Below, one piece after another: positions 1 to 10,620 of a stretch of DNA of 64,000 nt. Source of the DNA: Vibrio ponticus. GTDB taxonomy: Bacteria > Pseudomonadota > Gammaproteobacteria > Enterobacterales > Vibrionaceae. The number at the start of each line of letters is the position of its first letter. The first letter of the stretch is position 1. The DNA lies in contig NZ_AP019657.1 of the NCBI RefSeq assembly GCF_009938225.1, positions 2,356,001-2,420,000 on the forward strand, written 5' to 3'. The notes under the pieces were generated by a model. The model ran no database searches and had not been told where the DNA came from. It was given only the letters and a program-made list of their open reading frames with translations. Both the position numbers and the translations under genes were made by a program.

Positions 1-1321
1 TCTCTTCTGGTTTGTAATCACCACCTTTGACCAATAGGTCTGGTAGCACTTCCGAAATCAAACGCTGCGGCGTATCTTCAGCAAACGGGACAACCCAATC
101 CACGGCACCTAAACCTGCTAGCACAGCCATACGGCGATCTGTTGGGTTAACCGGACGACCAGGACCTTTTAGGCGCTTCACTGACTCATCAGTGTTCACC
201 GCGACAATCAAGCGATCACCCAATTCTGCCGCGTGGTTCAAGTAAGAGACATGACCCGCATGTAAAATATCAAAACAACCATTGGTCATGACAACTTTCT
301 CGCCGCGCCCCTGTGCCTTCTTCACCGCCTCGATCAAAGCTGATTCTGAAATCACACCGAAGTCCGTGTCATGGCTACCATGAATCGCTTCCGCTAATTC
401 AATCGTTGATAGCGTTGAAGTACCCAGTTTGCCTACTACGACACCTGCTGCTGCATTGGCTAGCGCACAAGCTTGATCGAGTGGTTTGCCTGCTGATACT
501 GAAGCCGCAAGTACAGAAATCACGGTATCGCCCGCACCTGTCACGTCAAACACTTCTTTGGCTTGAGTCGGCAAATGGAACGGTTCTTGATCGCGACGGA
601 TCAGTGTCATACCATTTTCACTGCGCGTGACCAACAGCGCATCAAAATCAAACTGTTCGATTAGACCCAAGGCTTTTTCGACCAGGTCTTGCTCTGATTT
701 CACTTTACCAACCACGTGCTCAAATTCCGACATGTTTGGCGTCAGCAGTGTCGCGCCACGGTAACGTTCGAAATCAGCACCTTTCGGGTCGATAAATACA
801 GGGACGTTGGCTGCGCGAGCTTTTTGAATAAACTGCTGCACATGCTCTAGCGCGCCTTTAGCGTAGTCGGAAAAAACCACGGCTTTGACTTTTGGCAGTG
901 CTTGCTCCATGCGATCGAGGATCGGCTCTGGATCGACACCTTCAAACGGTTCTTCGAAATCAAGACGAATGAGTTGCTGACCACGACTCAATACACGAAG
1001 CTTGGTAATGGTTGGTAGATTTGGCAGTGAAACGAAATCACATTTCACTTTTAGTGCTGATAATGTTTCGTTCAACACTTTAGCTGGTTCATCAATCCCT
1101 GTTAAACCCACGATGTGAGCGTGTCCACCTAGTGAGGCGATATTCATTGCTACGTTAGCAGCACCACCAGGACGCTCTTCGTTGTTTTCTACTTTCACTA
1201 CTGGTACAGGTGCTTCTGGCGAAATACGACCGGTTGGACCATACCAGTAACGATCTAGCATTACGTCACCAACAATTAGCACACCCGCTTGACTGTAGTC
1301 AGGTAGGATTGGTTTCATCAT
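1..1321 (-). CDS. hldE: Bifunctional heptose-7-phosphate kinase / heptose-1-phosphate adenylyltransferase HldE (3' end cut off by window edge)
   Basis: HldE makes ADP-heptose for the lipopolysaccharide inner core in the cytoplasm. It phosphorylates heptose 7-phosphate and later adenylylates heptose 1-phosphate. The reading frame runs leftward off the window, giving about 440 of roughly 476 residues, so some 35 C-terminal residues are missing. The N-terminal two thirds is a PfkB/ribokinase-like domain with the closing motif [14 protein letters not shown]. The last part begins a nucleotidyltransferase domain with [16 protein letters not shown]. The start is an ATG ATG pair at 1319-1321 and 1316-1318; I took the first. 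It follows glnE by about 75 bp in the same direction, the usual enterobacterial and Vibrio arrangement. Confidence 0.95.
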   Translation of the reverse strand, partial: MMKPILPDYSQAGVLIVGDVMLDRYWYGPTGRISPEAPVPVVKVENNEERPGGAANVAMNIASLGGHAHIVGLTGIDEPAKVLNETLSALKVKCDFVSLPNLPTITKLRVLSRGQQLIRLDFEEPFEGVDPEPILDRMEQALPKVKAVVFSDYAKGALEHVQQFIQKARAANVPVFIDPKGADFERYRGATLLTPNMSEFEHVVGKVKSEQDLVEKALGLIEQFDFDALLVTRSENGMTLIRRDQEPFHLPTQAKEVFDVTGAGDTVISVLAASVSAGKPLDQACALANAAAGVVVGKLGTSTLSTIELAEAIHGSHDTDFGVISESALIEAVKKAQGRGEKVVMTNGCFDILHAGHVSYLNHAAELGDRLIVAVNTDESVKRLKGPGRPVNPTDRRMAVLAGLGAVDWVVPFAEDTPQRLISEVLPDLLVKGGDYKPEE

Positions 1322-1396
1322 GGAACTCCACTATTTAATTCTGGGCAAAGTTTATCATAGCCCCAGAAGGGTCAAAACCTTTTGATTATTTAACCA

Positions 1397-4240
1397 CTAA
1401 GATACTAACCACTGCTGCCAAACGTCCACGACTAATTGGCGCTCTTGCGTAAATTTATCGTCAGCAACATCGGCATCTAGGTTAAGTAAATTACGGTGAT
1501 GAATTTGGTCACGCATCGAAGTATAGGCGTTGGTCACCGCCATTGCCTGATGTTCATCCATGATTCCCTGAGCGATGAGCGATTCGAATATGCGCACGTT
1601 ATCCGACCATCGCGTCAGCTTCGGTTTATCATGGCTGTAATTAAGCACCAAGTATTGCGCGAGAAACTCAATATCAGTAATCCCGCCTGGGTCTTGCTTC
1701 AACATAAAACGACCGGCTTTTTTTCCACCTAAGTGATCGCGCATTTTAATTCGCATATCAACCACTTGCTTTTTCAACTCTTCGGTTTCACGCGACAGAC
1801 ACAAGATCCCGTGACGAATCTTATGGAACGCTCGTTGTAGCGGTTCATCACCATAGATCATACGAGCGCGCACTAATGCTTGATGCTCCCAGGTCCATGC
1901 TTCCGTGCGTTGGTACTCGTCAAACGCATCCGTTGGACTGACTAATAACCCCGAAGCACCCGATGGACGTAAGCGAGTGTCCACTTCGTACAGAATGCCT
2001 GATGCTGTGCGGGTTGAGAAAATATGGATAATGCGCTGAGCAAGACGCAGATAGAACTGACGCCCATCAATATCTTTCTTGCCATCGGTATAAGCACTCA
2101 TAGGGCAGTCATGCATAAATACGATATCTAAATCGGAATTGTAGCCCAGCTCCCAACCGCCGACTTTACCGTAACCAACAACGGCAAAGCCTTTACCTTC
2201 GCGATCTTTCAGATGGTTAGGTTGGCCATATTTCGCCACCATCTGCAGCCAAGCTTGATTAACCACACACTCAACAATCGCTTCCGACAAATACGTTAAG
2301 TGGTCACTCACTTTCATCACAGGCAACACACCTGCGATATCCGCAGCGGCAATGCGTAAGATACAGATTTGCTTGAATTGACGCAGCGCTTCCATCTGCT
2401 GCTCCATGTCATCTTCAGGGATACGAGCAAGGTAATCACGTAACTCGGTACGATACGATTCAAGAGGAATTGGGTTATACAAATGCTGCGGGTCAATCAG
2501 CTCATCAAGCAGAATTGGGTAACGCCCAAGCTGCTCAGAAATCATTGGACTCGCGGTGCATAGACGCACAAGTTGAGTCAAAGCGGCACCATGTTCATCC
2601 AATAGCTCTAAGTAAGTGGTTCGTGTCACGATGCGGTGCAACAAATGCAGGACTCGTGGTAAACCAAACTGTGCATCTGGATGGGCAAAGATCGCTTGAA
2701 ATATTTTTGGCATCAGACGGTTAAGCACTTCTCGCCCACGAGGACCTAAGGTTTTCTTTGCCAAGTCTTGTTTGAAATTAATGATGGTTTGCGCCATCTT
2801 CTCTGGCTCAACCGCTTGGATATCATTAATAAGAATGTTTTCAATCACATCACTGTGCTGCGCCATGTCCCACAATTCATTAAAATGTTTGGCAACCTCG
2901 CTCTGCTCTTCTTCATCATCACCGATCAAATGAGTAAACACTGCGTGCACATTATTCATATTTAATTGCACTTGCTGATGCAGTTGTTGCCAATCTTGGT
3001 AGCCCATCGCGACCGCAAGTTGTAAACGCTCAATCTCACCATCAGGTAACGTTTGGGTTTGTTTATCGGCCATGGCTTGCAACAAGTTCTCAAGGCGTCG
3101 TAAGAACTTGTAGGCATCACGTAAATGCGTCACGTCTTGCTTATTCAACAATTCAAGTTCATCAATTGCCTCGAGGGTGACCAATAAGCCGCGCTGACGC
3201 AGGCTTGGCTCACGTCCACCACGGATCAACTGAAAGACCTGAGCAATAAACTCCACTTCACGGATGCCACCAGCCCCTAGCTTAATATTGTTACTCAAGC
3301 CGCGACGGCGTACTTCACTGCTGATCATCGACTTCATACGGCGCAAAGACTGAATGGCACTAAAGTCGATATAACGACGAAATACAAATGGACGCAGCAT
3401 CTGGCGTAATTCTTGGTATTCAGGGTACATCTCGCGCCCCATCACACGCGCTTTGATCATGGCGTAGCGTTCCCAGTCACGTCCTTGCTCTTGATAATAA
3501 TCTTCAAGGGCCGCGTAACTCATCACCAATGGACCGCTATCACCAAATGGACGAATACGCATATCAACGCGATAACAGAAGCCATCAAAGGTTTGCTGAT
3601 CGAGCGCTTTAATAATGCGTTGACCTAGACGAGTAAAGAATTGCGCATTCGCAATGCTGCGACGAGCGCCTTGCGTCTCACCGTTTTCTGGGTAAGTAAA
3701 AATCAGATCAATATCGGAAGAGAAATTGAGTTCACCACCACCCAGCTTCCCCATACCAATGATCAACATCGGCTGTGCTTCGCCTTCGGCATTGCAAGGT
3801 GTCCCCCATAGCTCACAACAAGCTTTGTATTGCCACTGATAAGTTTCAAAGATCATTGCTTCTGCAAGTTGGGACAAATGCTCCAAGCTCTCTTCAAGTG
3901 ACCAACTACCACAAAAGTCACGCCAAGCAATATAAGCCATCTCGCGGTTGCGGAACTGCCTCAACACTCGCTGACCACTCATCTCATCAAAGCAATCACT
4001 CAACTGGTTAGCCAATACATCGCGATACAAACTAACGCGCTCATTTTGCTCCAGCATAGTGGGTAACTCATTACGCAGCTGCTCATCTTTTGCCAGCACT
4101 TCCAAGACGAATTTACTTAACCCGGCAACATGCTCGAGCTGTTGATAAACTGTCTCTGGCCATTGTTGTGCTAATTGGTACTCAGCTAAGTTATCCAATG
4201 CAGACTGTGATAGCGATGTAAGTTGGGTTGGCAACGGCAT
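1397..4240 (-). CDS. glnE: Bifunctional glutamine synthetase adenylyltransferase / adenylyl-removing enzyme
   Basis: GlnE attaches and removes AMP on glutamine synthetase, setting nitrogen assimilation in response to PII proteins. The predicted protein has 947 residues, the normal length. It carries two nucleotidyltransferase cores: [20 protein letters not shown] in the N-terminal (deadenylylating) half and [20 protein letters not shown] in the C-terminal (adenylylating) half. Both retain the paired aspartates that bind metal. A longer frame begins at 4285, but the ATG at 4240 has a clear AAGGAAG ribosome binding site about 6 bases upstream and gives the expected N-terminus [10 protein letters not shown]. 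The terminator at 4363-4391 separates it from the chemotaxis gene upstream. Confidence 0.97.
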   Translation of the reverse strand: MPLPTQLTSLSQSALDNLAEYQLAQQWPETVYQQLEHVAGLSKFVLEVLAKDEQLRNELPTMLEQNERVSLYRDVLANQLSDCFDEMSGQRVLRQFRNREMAYIAWRDFCGSWSLEESLEHLSQLAEAMIFETYQWQYKACCELWGTPCNAEGEAQPMLIIGMGKLGGGELNFSSDIDLIFTYPENGETQGARRSIANAQFFTRLGQRIIKALDQQTFDGFCYRVDMRIRPFGDSGPLVMSYAALEDYYQEQGRDWERYAMIKARVMGREMYPEYQELRQMLRPFVFRRYIDFSAIQSLRRMKSMISSEVRRRGLSNNIKLGAGGIREVEFIAQVFQLIRGGREPSLRQRGLLVTLEAIDELELLNKQDVTHLRDAYKFLRRLENLLQAMADKQTQTLPDGEIERLQLAVAMGYQDWQQLHQQVQLNMNNVHAVFTHLIGDDEEEQSEVAKHFNELWDMAQHSDVIENILINDIQAVEPEKMAQTIINFKQDLAKKTLGPRGREVLNRLMPKIFQAIFAHPDAQFGLPRVLHLLHRIVTRTTYLELLDEHGAALTQLVRLCTASPMISEQLGRYPILLDELIDPQHLYNPIPLESYRTELRDYLARIPEDDMEQQMEALRQFKQICILRIAAADIAGVLPVMKVSDHLTYLSEAIVECVVNQAWLQMVAKYGQPNHLKDREGKGFAVVGYGKVGGWELGYNSDLDIVFMHDCPMSAYTDGKKDIDGRQFYLRLAQRIIHIFSTRTASGILYEVDTRLRPSGASGLLVSPTDAFDEYQRTEAWTWEHQALVRARMIYGDEPLQRAFHKIRHGILCLSRETEELKKQVVDMRIKMRDHLGGKKAGRFMLKQDPGGITDIEFLAQYLVLNYSHDKPKLTRWSDNVRIFESLIAQGIMDEHQAMAVTNAYTSMRDQIHHRNLLNLDADVADDKFTQERQLVVDVWQQWLVS

Positions 4241-4362
4241 GGTTCTTCCTTGTAAAAGCCAAATATTTGAGATGACTTGGCTCATTAATCAGGGCGACTG
4301 AGGATCTTATTCCTGGAGCCACAAATGTTTTTGAATATATATAACAAACTTTACCCAATAAA

Positions 4363-4391
4363 AAACGCCCGCGAAATATGTGCGGGCGTTT
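4363..4391 (-). terminator. Rho-independent terminator of the chemotaxis receptor gene
   Basis: A GC-rich stem of ten pairs (AAACGCCCGC with GCGGGCGTTT) and a nine-base loop is followed, on the minus strand, by a run of T. It lies 20 bases past the stop codon of the receptor gene and ahead of glnE. Confidence 0.85.
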
Positions 4392-4410
4392 ATTCAGTCA
4401 CTCTGTGAGA

Positions 4411-5667
4411 TCACACTTTGAATGCGGTGATTTTCTTATCTAACTCTTCAGCATTTTTCTGCATAATTTCGGATGTTTCTAGTAGTTCAGAGACAACGGT
4501 TACCGATGCTTCCACCAACTCACGTACGTTGGTAAGATTTTGACTCATCTCTTCTGCGACACTGCTTTGCTGACCGGCTGCCGTCGCGATTTGGAAGTTC
4601 ATGTCGTTGATCTGGTTAACTTGTGAAACAATGCCATCCAACTCACTACCGGCATTCGTCACCAGTTCGACCCCTTCCGCTGCCTCAACCACACTTTTTT
4701 CCATCAGCTCTACTGCTGAATTTGCACTGCTTTGCAACTGAGAAATCATTTCCTGAATCTCCACCGTCGCTTGTTGTGTGCGTTGCGCTAGGTTACGCAC
4801 TTCATCCGCTACTACAGCAAAACCACGCCCGGCTTCACCCGCACGTGCCGCTTCAATCGCGGCATTAAGAGCAAGCAAATTGGTTTGTTCTGAAATACCT
4901 TGGATGGTACCCACCACACTGCCGATTTGTTCAACGCTTTCTTCCACTTGGTTTACCGCTTGCGCTGATGCTGCGATATCTTGAGAAAGCTCACTGATTT
5001 TACCCACAGTATCCTGAACAAAACGTTGACCGGTTACCGCTTGTCCAGAGGCACTCTCCGTTAAAGAGGAAGCATTTTGCGCATGATCTGCCACCGTCTG
5101 AACTGTCGAGGTCATTTCACTCATCGCAGTTGCCAACTGGTCGATCTCTTGAAACTCTTCCATTGCCGACTCTTTGGTTTCTGACATGCTGAGCGTCATC
5201 ACTTCCGTTAGACCCGCCAGTTCTTGAGAAGAGCTAACCTGCGTTTTGATCAAATCTTGCAACTGAGTACGCGTTTTTTCTAACTCACGCGCCACGTCGC
5301 CATACTCATCACGACATTCAAGACGAATTGGTGAACTCAAGTCGCCACTTGCCATGCGTTTTATTGCCTCATTGATATAGTTTGTTTGACGTAGCATGAC
5401 CCGTGCTGCGAACAACAATACGCAAATAAAAATGGCGATCAAACCGATGGTTTGCCAAACGATATCCACCAGATAGGCTTCATAATGTTGGCGAGCAACT
5501 TCGGTATCGTTGGTGACTGCTAAAAGTGAATCGTAGAACGTTTCTGCGTCCCATAATTGCTTGCCGACGATCAGTAAGGTACTGAACACCATCAGCATGG
5601 CCATTTTAGGAACGAGACGAATATCCGTAATCACTCGCTCCCATGGCTTAAATGCCATTGTCGTCAT
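4411..5667 (-). CDS. Methyl-accepting chemotaxis protein, short sensor region
   Basis: This is a membrane chemoreceptor that would signal through CheW and CheA to the flagellar motor. Two hydrophobic segments (about residues 22-36 and 70-91) bracket only some 30 residues of periplasmic sequence, so no recognisable ligand-binding domain fits between them. A HAMP-like linker follows (about 92-145) and then a signalling domain. Its hairpin tip around residues 260-296 contains [19 protein letters not shown]. The start ATG at 5667 has GGAGAAC just upstream. The gene is divergent from the ion channel gene across about 105 bp. The tiny periplasmic loop suggests it senses through the membrane or a partner; the ligand is unknown. 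Confidence 0.93.
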   Translation of the reverse strand: MTTMAFKPWERVITDIRLVPKMAMLMVFSTLLIVGKQLWDAETFYDSLLAVTNDTEVARQHYEAYLVDIVWQTIGLIAIFICVLLFAARVMLRQTNYINEAIKRMASGDLSSPIRLECRDEYGDVARELEKTRTQLQDLIKTQVSSSQELAGLTEVMTLSMSETKESAMEEFQEIDQLATAMSEMTSTVQTVADHAQNASSLTESASGQAVTGQRFVQDTVGKISELSQDIAASAQAVNQVEESVEQIGSVVGTIQGISEQTNLLALNAAIEAARAGEAGRGFAVVADEVRNLAQRTQQATVEIQEMISQLQSSANSAVELMEKSVVEAAEGVELVTNAGSELDGIVSQVNQINDMNFQIATAAGQQSSVAEEMSQNLTNVRELVEASVTVVSELLETSEIMQKNAEELDKKITAFKV

Positions 5668-5772
5668 TGTTAGTTCTCCACTAAGTCATATAATCTTTCT
5701 ACAGCGGCGGAAAGAGCCTTCAAAAAGAAATGGTACTTTTGTACTAGCACCTACATTTATTTCGAGCTTCGT

Positions 5773-6594
5773 ATGAAAAGAAATGATAACAAAGACGAAA
5801 CCAAGCCGATGAGCTTGCTGTCACTAATTCTCTCTTTTATGGCGCTATTTGTGATCTCAGCCCTATTGTTTTTACCAATAAATTCCGAGACACGTCAGAT
5901 TCTTATCGGCTTAGACTTCGTTGTTTGTAGTATTTTTCTTCTACAACTTACGATTGATTTGATCCGCGCCGAAAATCGAGCCGGTTTTATGAAAAAACAT
6001 TGGATTGATTTCATTGCCAGTGTGCCAATGATCGAACCTCTACGCTTCGCGCGCATTTTTCATATTTTGCGAGTCATCCTAGTGATTCGTTCAAGCCGCA
6101 ACATCATTAAGCAACTTCTTAGTAACCGTAAAGAAACCACTATTGCATCTATTTTGCTATTGCTGGTGGTGCTCTTAACCCTAGGATCCAGTGTGATGTT
6201 ATTTGTTGAGGGACATTCGCCAGAGGCAAATATCAAAACCGGTGGGGATGCGCTTTGGTGGGCTCTAGTGACCATTTCCACTGTGGGTTATGGCGATCAC
6301 TACCCAGTGACCGAAGTTGGTAAAGTGGTTGCAGCCGCGATCATCCTGAGTGGCGTGGGGCTGTTTGGTATGATCTCAGGTTTAATTACATCAGTGATCA
6401 CTTCACCGAGTAAAATGCAAGCGCTCAAGGCAGAGCAAAAAGAGAAGCAAATGCTGGTGCTACTCGAGCAACAACAGGTGATTCTGCAGCGCCTTGAAAA
6501 GCTCGAAAGAAAAATGAGCAAAGACATTGATAAGTTGCATCAGGGTAACTCTGCGACATCAAAGCCTAGTGATAACGATACAAACCACATTTAA
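5773..6594 (+). CDS. Voltage-gated potassium-channel-like membrane protein
   Basis: The 273-residue protein looks like a six-helix cation channel. Hydrophobic helices fill the first half. An arginine-bearing S4-like helix lies at about residues 91-110 (RFARIFHILRVILVIRSSRN). The pore loop carries the potassium selectivity filter TVGYGD at residues 170-175, and a last helix lies near 183-210. The C-terminus (about 213-260) is charged and probably coiled coil, with repeated glutamine and leucine positions. There is no RCK/TrkA-N or cyclic-nucleotide domain. The closest family is bacterial Kv-type channels (ion transport domain). The substrate is inferred from the filter; physiological role unknown. 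A shared terminator follows. Confidence 0.9.
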   Translation: MKRNDNKDETKPMSLLSLILSFMALFVISALLFLPINSETRQILIGLDFVVCSIFLLQLTIDLIRAENRAGFMKKHWIDFIASVPMIEPLRFARIFHILRVILVIRSSRNIIKQLLSNRKETTIASILLLLVVLLTLGSSVMLFVEGHSPEANIKTGGDALWWALVTISTVGYGDHYPVTEVGKVVAAAIILSGVGLFGMISGLITSVITSPSKMQALKAEQKEKQMLVLLEQQQVILQRLEKLERKMSKDIDKLHQGNSATSKPSDNDTNHI

Positions 6595-6607
6595 GACTGA
6601 GAATAAC

Positions 6608-6631
6608 AAAAGAGAGCCGAGGCTCTCTTTT
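6608..6631. terminator. Bidirectional Rho-independent terminator
   Basis: Perfect inverted repeat AAAAGAGAGCC / GGCTCTCTTTT with a two-base loop. It lies between the convergent ends of the channel gene (+) and the triphosphatase gene (-), with A and T runs on both sides. Confidence 0.85.
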
Positions 6632-6656
6632 GCTTATAACGATGAGTACGTCGTGA

Positions 6657-8174
6657 CTAGTCTTGCCAATAAGGCTCAGCTTCAATACAAATCACACGTG
6701 TTTGTTCCATCGCATGCAATATTGAGGTCTCTTGACGGAATAACCAGCGCTCTAGCTGCTCACGCTCTTCCCCTTCCAGCTTATCAACCAATAGCTCTAG
6801 TGGCTTCAGCGTCAGTAGGTCATCAGTACCTTGTAACAAGTCAGCCCAAGGTAAGCGGAAGCTATTGCGTTCATCAGCGTCATATAAGCTAGCGAAACCA
6901 ACGCCAGTGTAGAGATTGCGCATCAGGCGGTATTGCTGCTCAATGTAATCTTGCGGGTTCATCACTTTCTCTGGCGGAAAAGCTTCCATCAACTCATGCC
7001 AAGTGCGCTCTAGCTGCTCCACAGAGAATGGTTGGATGTTTTGTGCCATCGCTTGGCGAGATTTATCGTCTAAGAAAGGTTGCCAACCTCGACTCAGAAT
7101 CCAGCGGCTCAAGTCCAAAAGTAACCCGGTATAGCGAGCAGAATTAAACTGCTCTAATACCTCTTCACGTTCTGGTAATTCGCGCTGAATCTCAGTCAGT
7201 TCAGCGATTAAGAACTTGCGTGCGTCCAACTTGCGTAACGCATGACCTTTGTCTTCGAGTAAATCGTCGAGGTAGTCATATTGCTTGATCCATCCAAGGT
7301 CTTGCTCTAACCACTTTAGCTCTTGGCGAATCAGCGCGCTCGCTTTACGCGGTACAATATCACCATAGATAGTCAAGGTTTGGCGGATGAAGCTAATCGA
7401 ATTCTTGATTTCATGCAGCGCATCGATCGACTCACGCTCAGAATAGATTTGTTCATGGTAATGCCAATGCGATAGGGCATGCTCTAAAGACGTTATCAGA
7501 CAAGATTCCACCGTGTCGTACTTATCTGTCGCCACAAGTTCCATCGGTTTGACTTCATCGCCTTTATAGCCATGAGCAAGACGGTAACCTCGAGCCGCTT
7601 TACTTAAGTTACCTAAACGCATACCACCGTTATCACTCAAGCTACGCGCCAAAGTAAACAAGGCATCGGTTTGGCCTGATTTAAGCTCAAGCTCTACTTC
7701 ACAAATAGTATCTCTATCTTCACCGGAGATCACTTCACCTTGGTCAAACGCGACTTCTACTTGGCTACCGTCAGCCATCGCAATGAGCCATTGCTCACGC
7801 GTGAAGTTGGTCGAAAAGAGCGGCGCAAGTTCTGCCTGCAATGTTTCAACATCTTTGCCTGTTGGCCAAATATCACCAGGATGCAAAGATAAATCAGGTT
7901 CATTGCTGGTATGCTCAGCATTATATTCAGGGCGCTGATGTAAACCAGCTACCACGCGTCCCGCGGTTTTTACCGTTTGAACATAAACCTCATCGAAACG
8001 GCGAATGCGCAGACCAATATCATGCTGTCTTAGCCAGTTTTCTGGTGTATCAAAATAAGTGTTACCCAGCTCACGACAGCTATGCTGAAGTATCTTTGCT
8101 TCAGAAATTTTTTGGCGTAAAGTTTCTGAAAAATCTGGAGAAACAAAAAACTTCAGTTCTATCTCGGTTTCCAT
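6657..8174 (-). CDS. ygiF: CYTH and CHAD domain protein, probable inorganic triphosphatase
   Basis: The 505-residue protein starts with a CYTH domain whose signature ETEIELKF is at residues 2-9. CYTH proteins of the YgiF type hydrolyse inorganic triphosphate in a metal-bound tunnel of charged residues. The C-terminal half, from about residue 225, is an alpha-helical CHAD domain rich in histidine and charged residues (for example the run beginning HALSHWHYHE), which in other proteins binds polyphosphate. The frame is open from 8249, but the ATG at 8174 has AAAGG upstream and places the CYTH motif at the N-terminus. Proximity to a phosphate transporter fits a phosphate-related role, though that is inference. 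Confidence 0.88.
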   Translation of the reverse strand: METEIELKFFVSPDFSETLRQKISEAKILQHSCRELGNTYFDTPENWLRQHDIGLRIRRFDEVYVQTVKTAGRVVAGLHQRPEYNAEHTSNEPDLSLHPGDIWPTGKDVETLQAELAPLFSTNFTREQWLIAMADGSQVEVAFDQGEVISGEDRDTICEVELELKSGQTDALFTLARSLSDNGGMRLGNLSKAARGYRLAHGYKGDEVKPMELVATDKYDTVESCLITSLEHALSHWHYHEQIYSERESIDALHEIKNSISFIRQTLTIYGDIVPRKASALIRQELKWLEQDLGWIKQYDYLDDLLEDKGHALRKLDARKFLIAELTEIQRELPEREEVLEQFNSARYTGLLLDLSRWILSRGWQPFLDDKSRQAMAQNIQPFSVEQLERTWHELMEAFPPEKVMNPQDYIEQQYRLMRNLYTGVGFASLYDADERNSFRLPWADLLQGTDDLLTLKPLELLVDKLEGEEREQLERWLFRQETSILHAMEQTRVICIEAEPYWQD

Positions 8175-8380
8175 AGTTATACCTTTCAAAGCAGATAGAG
8201 ACAGGATATTGCGATAATTCGCACTCGGCAAGAGAGAAATATCGCTCAATTGATGATCTAAAACAGTTTTAATGATGGATTTAATGCGTTACCATGCGCG
8301 CCTTTATAGCCATCGCACAACATTTCGCCCGTAAAGGGTGTATTGTTACTTATGGGTTATATTTAGTAGGTTGAATGACC

Positions 8381-9061
8381 ATGCCAGTAAATACAATTAT
8401 GGGGTTATTTGCAAAGTCCCCTATTAAGCCTTTGCAACGTCACGTAGTGTGCGTAAACGAATGTTGCTCTCATCTCGTTAACTTCTTTGAGGTTTGTGCT
8501 CAAGGAGACTGGGAGAAAGCATCAGAAATTCGTGCACAAATTTCTCATCTAGAGAAAGAAGCTGACGTACTCAAGCGCGAAATTCGTATCAAACTTCCTC
8601 GAGGTTTGTTCATGCCTGTCGACCGTAGTGACATGTTGGAACTACTGACACAGCAAGACAAACTTGCAAATCTAGCAAAAGACATTGCCGGTCGAGTTTA
8701 TGGCCGCCAACTAGCAATTCCTGCTCCTCTTCAAGAAAACTTTATCGCATACGTTAAGCGCTGTTTAGACGCCGCTCAACAAGCGCAGAAAGTGATCAGC
8801 GAGTTGGATGAACTGTTGGAAACAGGATTTAAAGGTCGTGAAGTCACTCTAGTTGCGGAAATGATTAACCAACTAGATAAGATTGAAGATGACACCGATG
8901 CGATGCAGATCCAACTTCGCCAACAATTGATGGCGATTGAGCACGATCTGAATCCAATCGACGTGATGTTCTTGTACAAGATTTTAGAATGGGTAGGCGG
9001 TATTGCCGATCAAGCACAGCGTGTAGGTGCTCGATTAGAAGTGATGCTTTCCCGCTCATAA
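8381..9061 (+). CDS. DUF47 / TIGR00153 family PhoU-like phosphate transport regulator
   Basis: A 226-residue, largely helical cytoplasmic protein of the DUF47 family, which resembles PhoU. Members are almost always encoded next to Pit phosphate transporters, as here, and are thought to control them. Typical features are the N-terminal MGLFAKSPIKPLQRH and charged helices such as SHLEKEADVLKREIR. Two start codons lie in frame, ATG at 8375 and 8381; the AGTAGG site fits either (spacing 4 or 10), and I chose 8381 because the family usually begins MPVNTIMG. The pit gene begins 131 bp downstream in the same direction, so the two probably form an operon. Confidence 0.9.
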   Translation: MPVNTIMGLFAKSPIKPLQRHVVCVNECCSHLVNFFEVCAQGDWEKASEIRAQISHLEKEADVLKREIRIKLPRGLFMPVDRSDMLELLTQQDKLANLAKDIAGRVYGRQLAIPAPLQENFIAYVKRCLDAAQQAQKVISELDELLETGFKGREVTLVAEMINQLDKIEDDTDAMQIQLRQQLMAIEHDLNPIDVMFLYKILEWVGGIADQAQRVGARLEVMLSRS

Positions 9062-9100
9062 ATGTAAGTTAACTCAATAACGAGCACATCTTTAAGACAC

Positions 9101-9139
9101 ACCCCAGTTAGGCGATGAGTATTTCGACGCTTAAGGGGT
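9101..9139 (+). terminator. Possible attenuator-type hairpin between the DUF47 gene and pit
   Basis: ACCCC at 9101 pairs with GGGGT at 9135-9139, and TTAGGCG pairs (one G-T) with CGCTTAA inside it. The stem is followed by a T-rich tract containing G interruptions. It may cause partial termination between the two genes. The stem is imperfect, so this is tentative. Confidence 0.4.
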
Positions 9140-9192
9140 TTTGTTGTGTTTAAAATTTGGCTCCGCTTATTATCAAACAACTAGGTATTACG

Positions 9193-10452
9193 ATGGATAT
9201 CCTTGCGAACTATGGCACTGTCCTGATTATTGTTGCAGCTATTTTTGGTTTTATGATGGCTGTGGGTATTGGTGCTAACGATGTAGCCAATGCTATGGGT
9301 ACATCAGTAGGCTCAAAAGCTCTGACTGTTAAACAAGCAATCATCATTGCGATGATTTTCGAATTTGCTGGTGCTTATCTTGCTGGCGGCGAAGTAACCG
9401 ATACAATCCGTAAAGGCGTTATCGAAACTTCTCTATTTGCCTCTCAACCAGATGTGCTTGTTTACGGCATGATGTCTGCGCTTCTTGCAGCAGGTACATG
9501 GCTACTGCTAGCGTCATACATGGGCTGGCCGGTATCAACCACTCACTCAATCATCGGTGCAATCATCGGTTTTGCGTGTGTTTCAGTGGGTACTGAAGCA
9601 GTGGACTGGAGCAGCGTTCAAGGTATCGTAGGTAGCTGGATTATTACCCCTGTTATCTCAGGTTTCTTCGCTTATGTAATCTTCGTCAGTGCACAACGAC
9701 TGATCTTTGATACAGAGAAGCCGCTATTTAATGCTAAGCGCTTTGTACCTGTTTACATGTTCATCACCACGATGGTTATCGCACTAGTAACCATCAAAAA
9801 AGGTCTTAAGCACGTTGGTCTGCACCTAAGCAACACTGAAGCTTGGATGTGGGCGGCTGGTGTTTCAGCGCTTGTTATGGTTGGTGGCTACATCTACATT
9901 CAGAAGAAATTTGCTGATCGTGAAGACGACCATGGTTTCTCTGGCGTAGAAGGTATCTTCAGCGTACTAATGGTTATCACTGCATGTGCGATGGCGTTTG
10001 CACACGGTTCAAACGACGTAGCTAACGCGATTGGTCCTCTGTCTGCCGTTGTATCAACGGTTGAACACCTAGGCGAAGTAACAGCGAAAAGCACTATCGC
10101 ATGGTGGATTCTACCGCTAGGTGGTTTTGGTATCGTTGTTGGTCTAGCGACCCTAGGTCATAAAGTAATGGCGACGGTAGGTACAGGTATTACTGAACTA
10201 ACACCAAGCCGTGGCTTTGCAGCGCAGCTAGCAACCGCATGTACCGTAGTACTGGCTTCTGGTACTGGTTTACCTATCTCAACCACGCAAACACTGGTTG
10301 GTGCGGTTCTTGGTGTAGGTTTTGCTCGTGGTATCGCAGCACTTAACCTTGGCGTTGTACGTAACATCGTTGCATCTTGGATTGTGACACTTCCTGCTGG
10401 TGCTCTACTTGCTGTTGTGTTCTTCTATGCAATTCAGGCTTCGTTTAGTTAA
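9193..10452 (+). CDS. pitA: Low-affinity inorganic phosphate transporter, Pit family
   Basis: An integral inner-membrane carrier of 419 residues that takes up inorganic phosphate (as metal-phosphate) with protons. It has the two internally repeated family signatures: GANDVANAMGTSVGS near residue 20 and HGSNDVANAIGPLSAV in the second half. Around ten hydrophobic helices are visible. The frame is open from a TTG at 9157, but the ATG at 9193, giving MDILANYGTVLIIV, has AGGT upstream and matches the family. The preceding DUF47 gene is its usual partner. The terminator at 10510-10530 closes the unit. The symbol follows the family; the paralogue type cannot be fixed from sequence. Confidence 0.92.
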   Translation: MDILANYGTVLIIVAAIFGFMMAVGIGANDVANAMGTSVGSKALTVKQAIIIAMIFEFAGAYLAGGEVTDTIRKGVIETSLFASQPDVLVYGMMSALLAAGTWLLLASYMGWPVSTTHSIIGAIIGFACVSVGTEAVDWSSVQGIVGSWIITPVISGFFAYVIFVSAQRLIFDTEKPLFNAKRFVPVYMFITTMVIALVTIKKGLKHVGLHLSNTEAWMWAAGVSALVMVGGYIYIQKKFADREDDHGFSGVEGIFSVLMVITACAMAFAHGSNDVANAIGPLSAVVSTVEHLGEVTAKSTIAWWILPLGGFGIVVGLATLGHKVMATVGTGITELTPSRGFAAQLATACTVVLASGTGLPISTTQTLVGAVLGVGFARGIAALNLGVVRNIVASWIVTLPAGALLAVVFFYAIQASFS

Positions 10453-10509
10453 TCAAGTATAAGTCAGCGAAATGTAAGCTGACTGTCATTATTGACTCAA
10501 ACACGCAGA

Positions 10510-10530
10510 AAGGGAGGCTTAGCCTCCCTT
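10510..10530 (+). terminator. Rho-independent terminator after pit
   Basis: Perfect inverted repeat AAGGGAGGCT / AGCCTCCCTT followed by CTTTGTT, 58 bases past the pit stop codon. Confidence 0.75.
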
Positions 10531-10620
10531 CTTTGTTGCACCATAAATAGAAACTTCATACTATTTGCTCCTCGGGGTTAACCCTTCCCTGAAAGCTTGA
10601 TGACTGTTAAAGGATTTACC

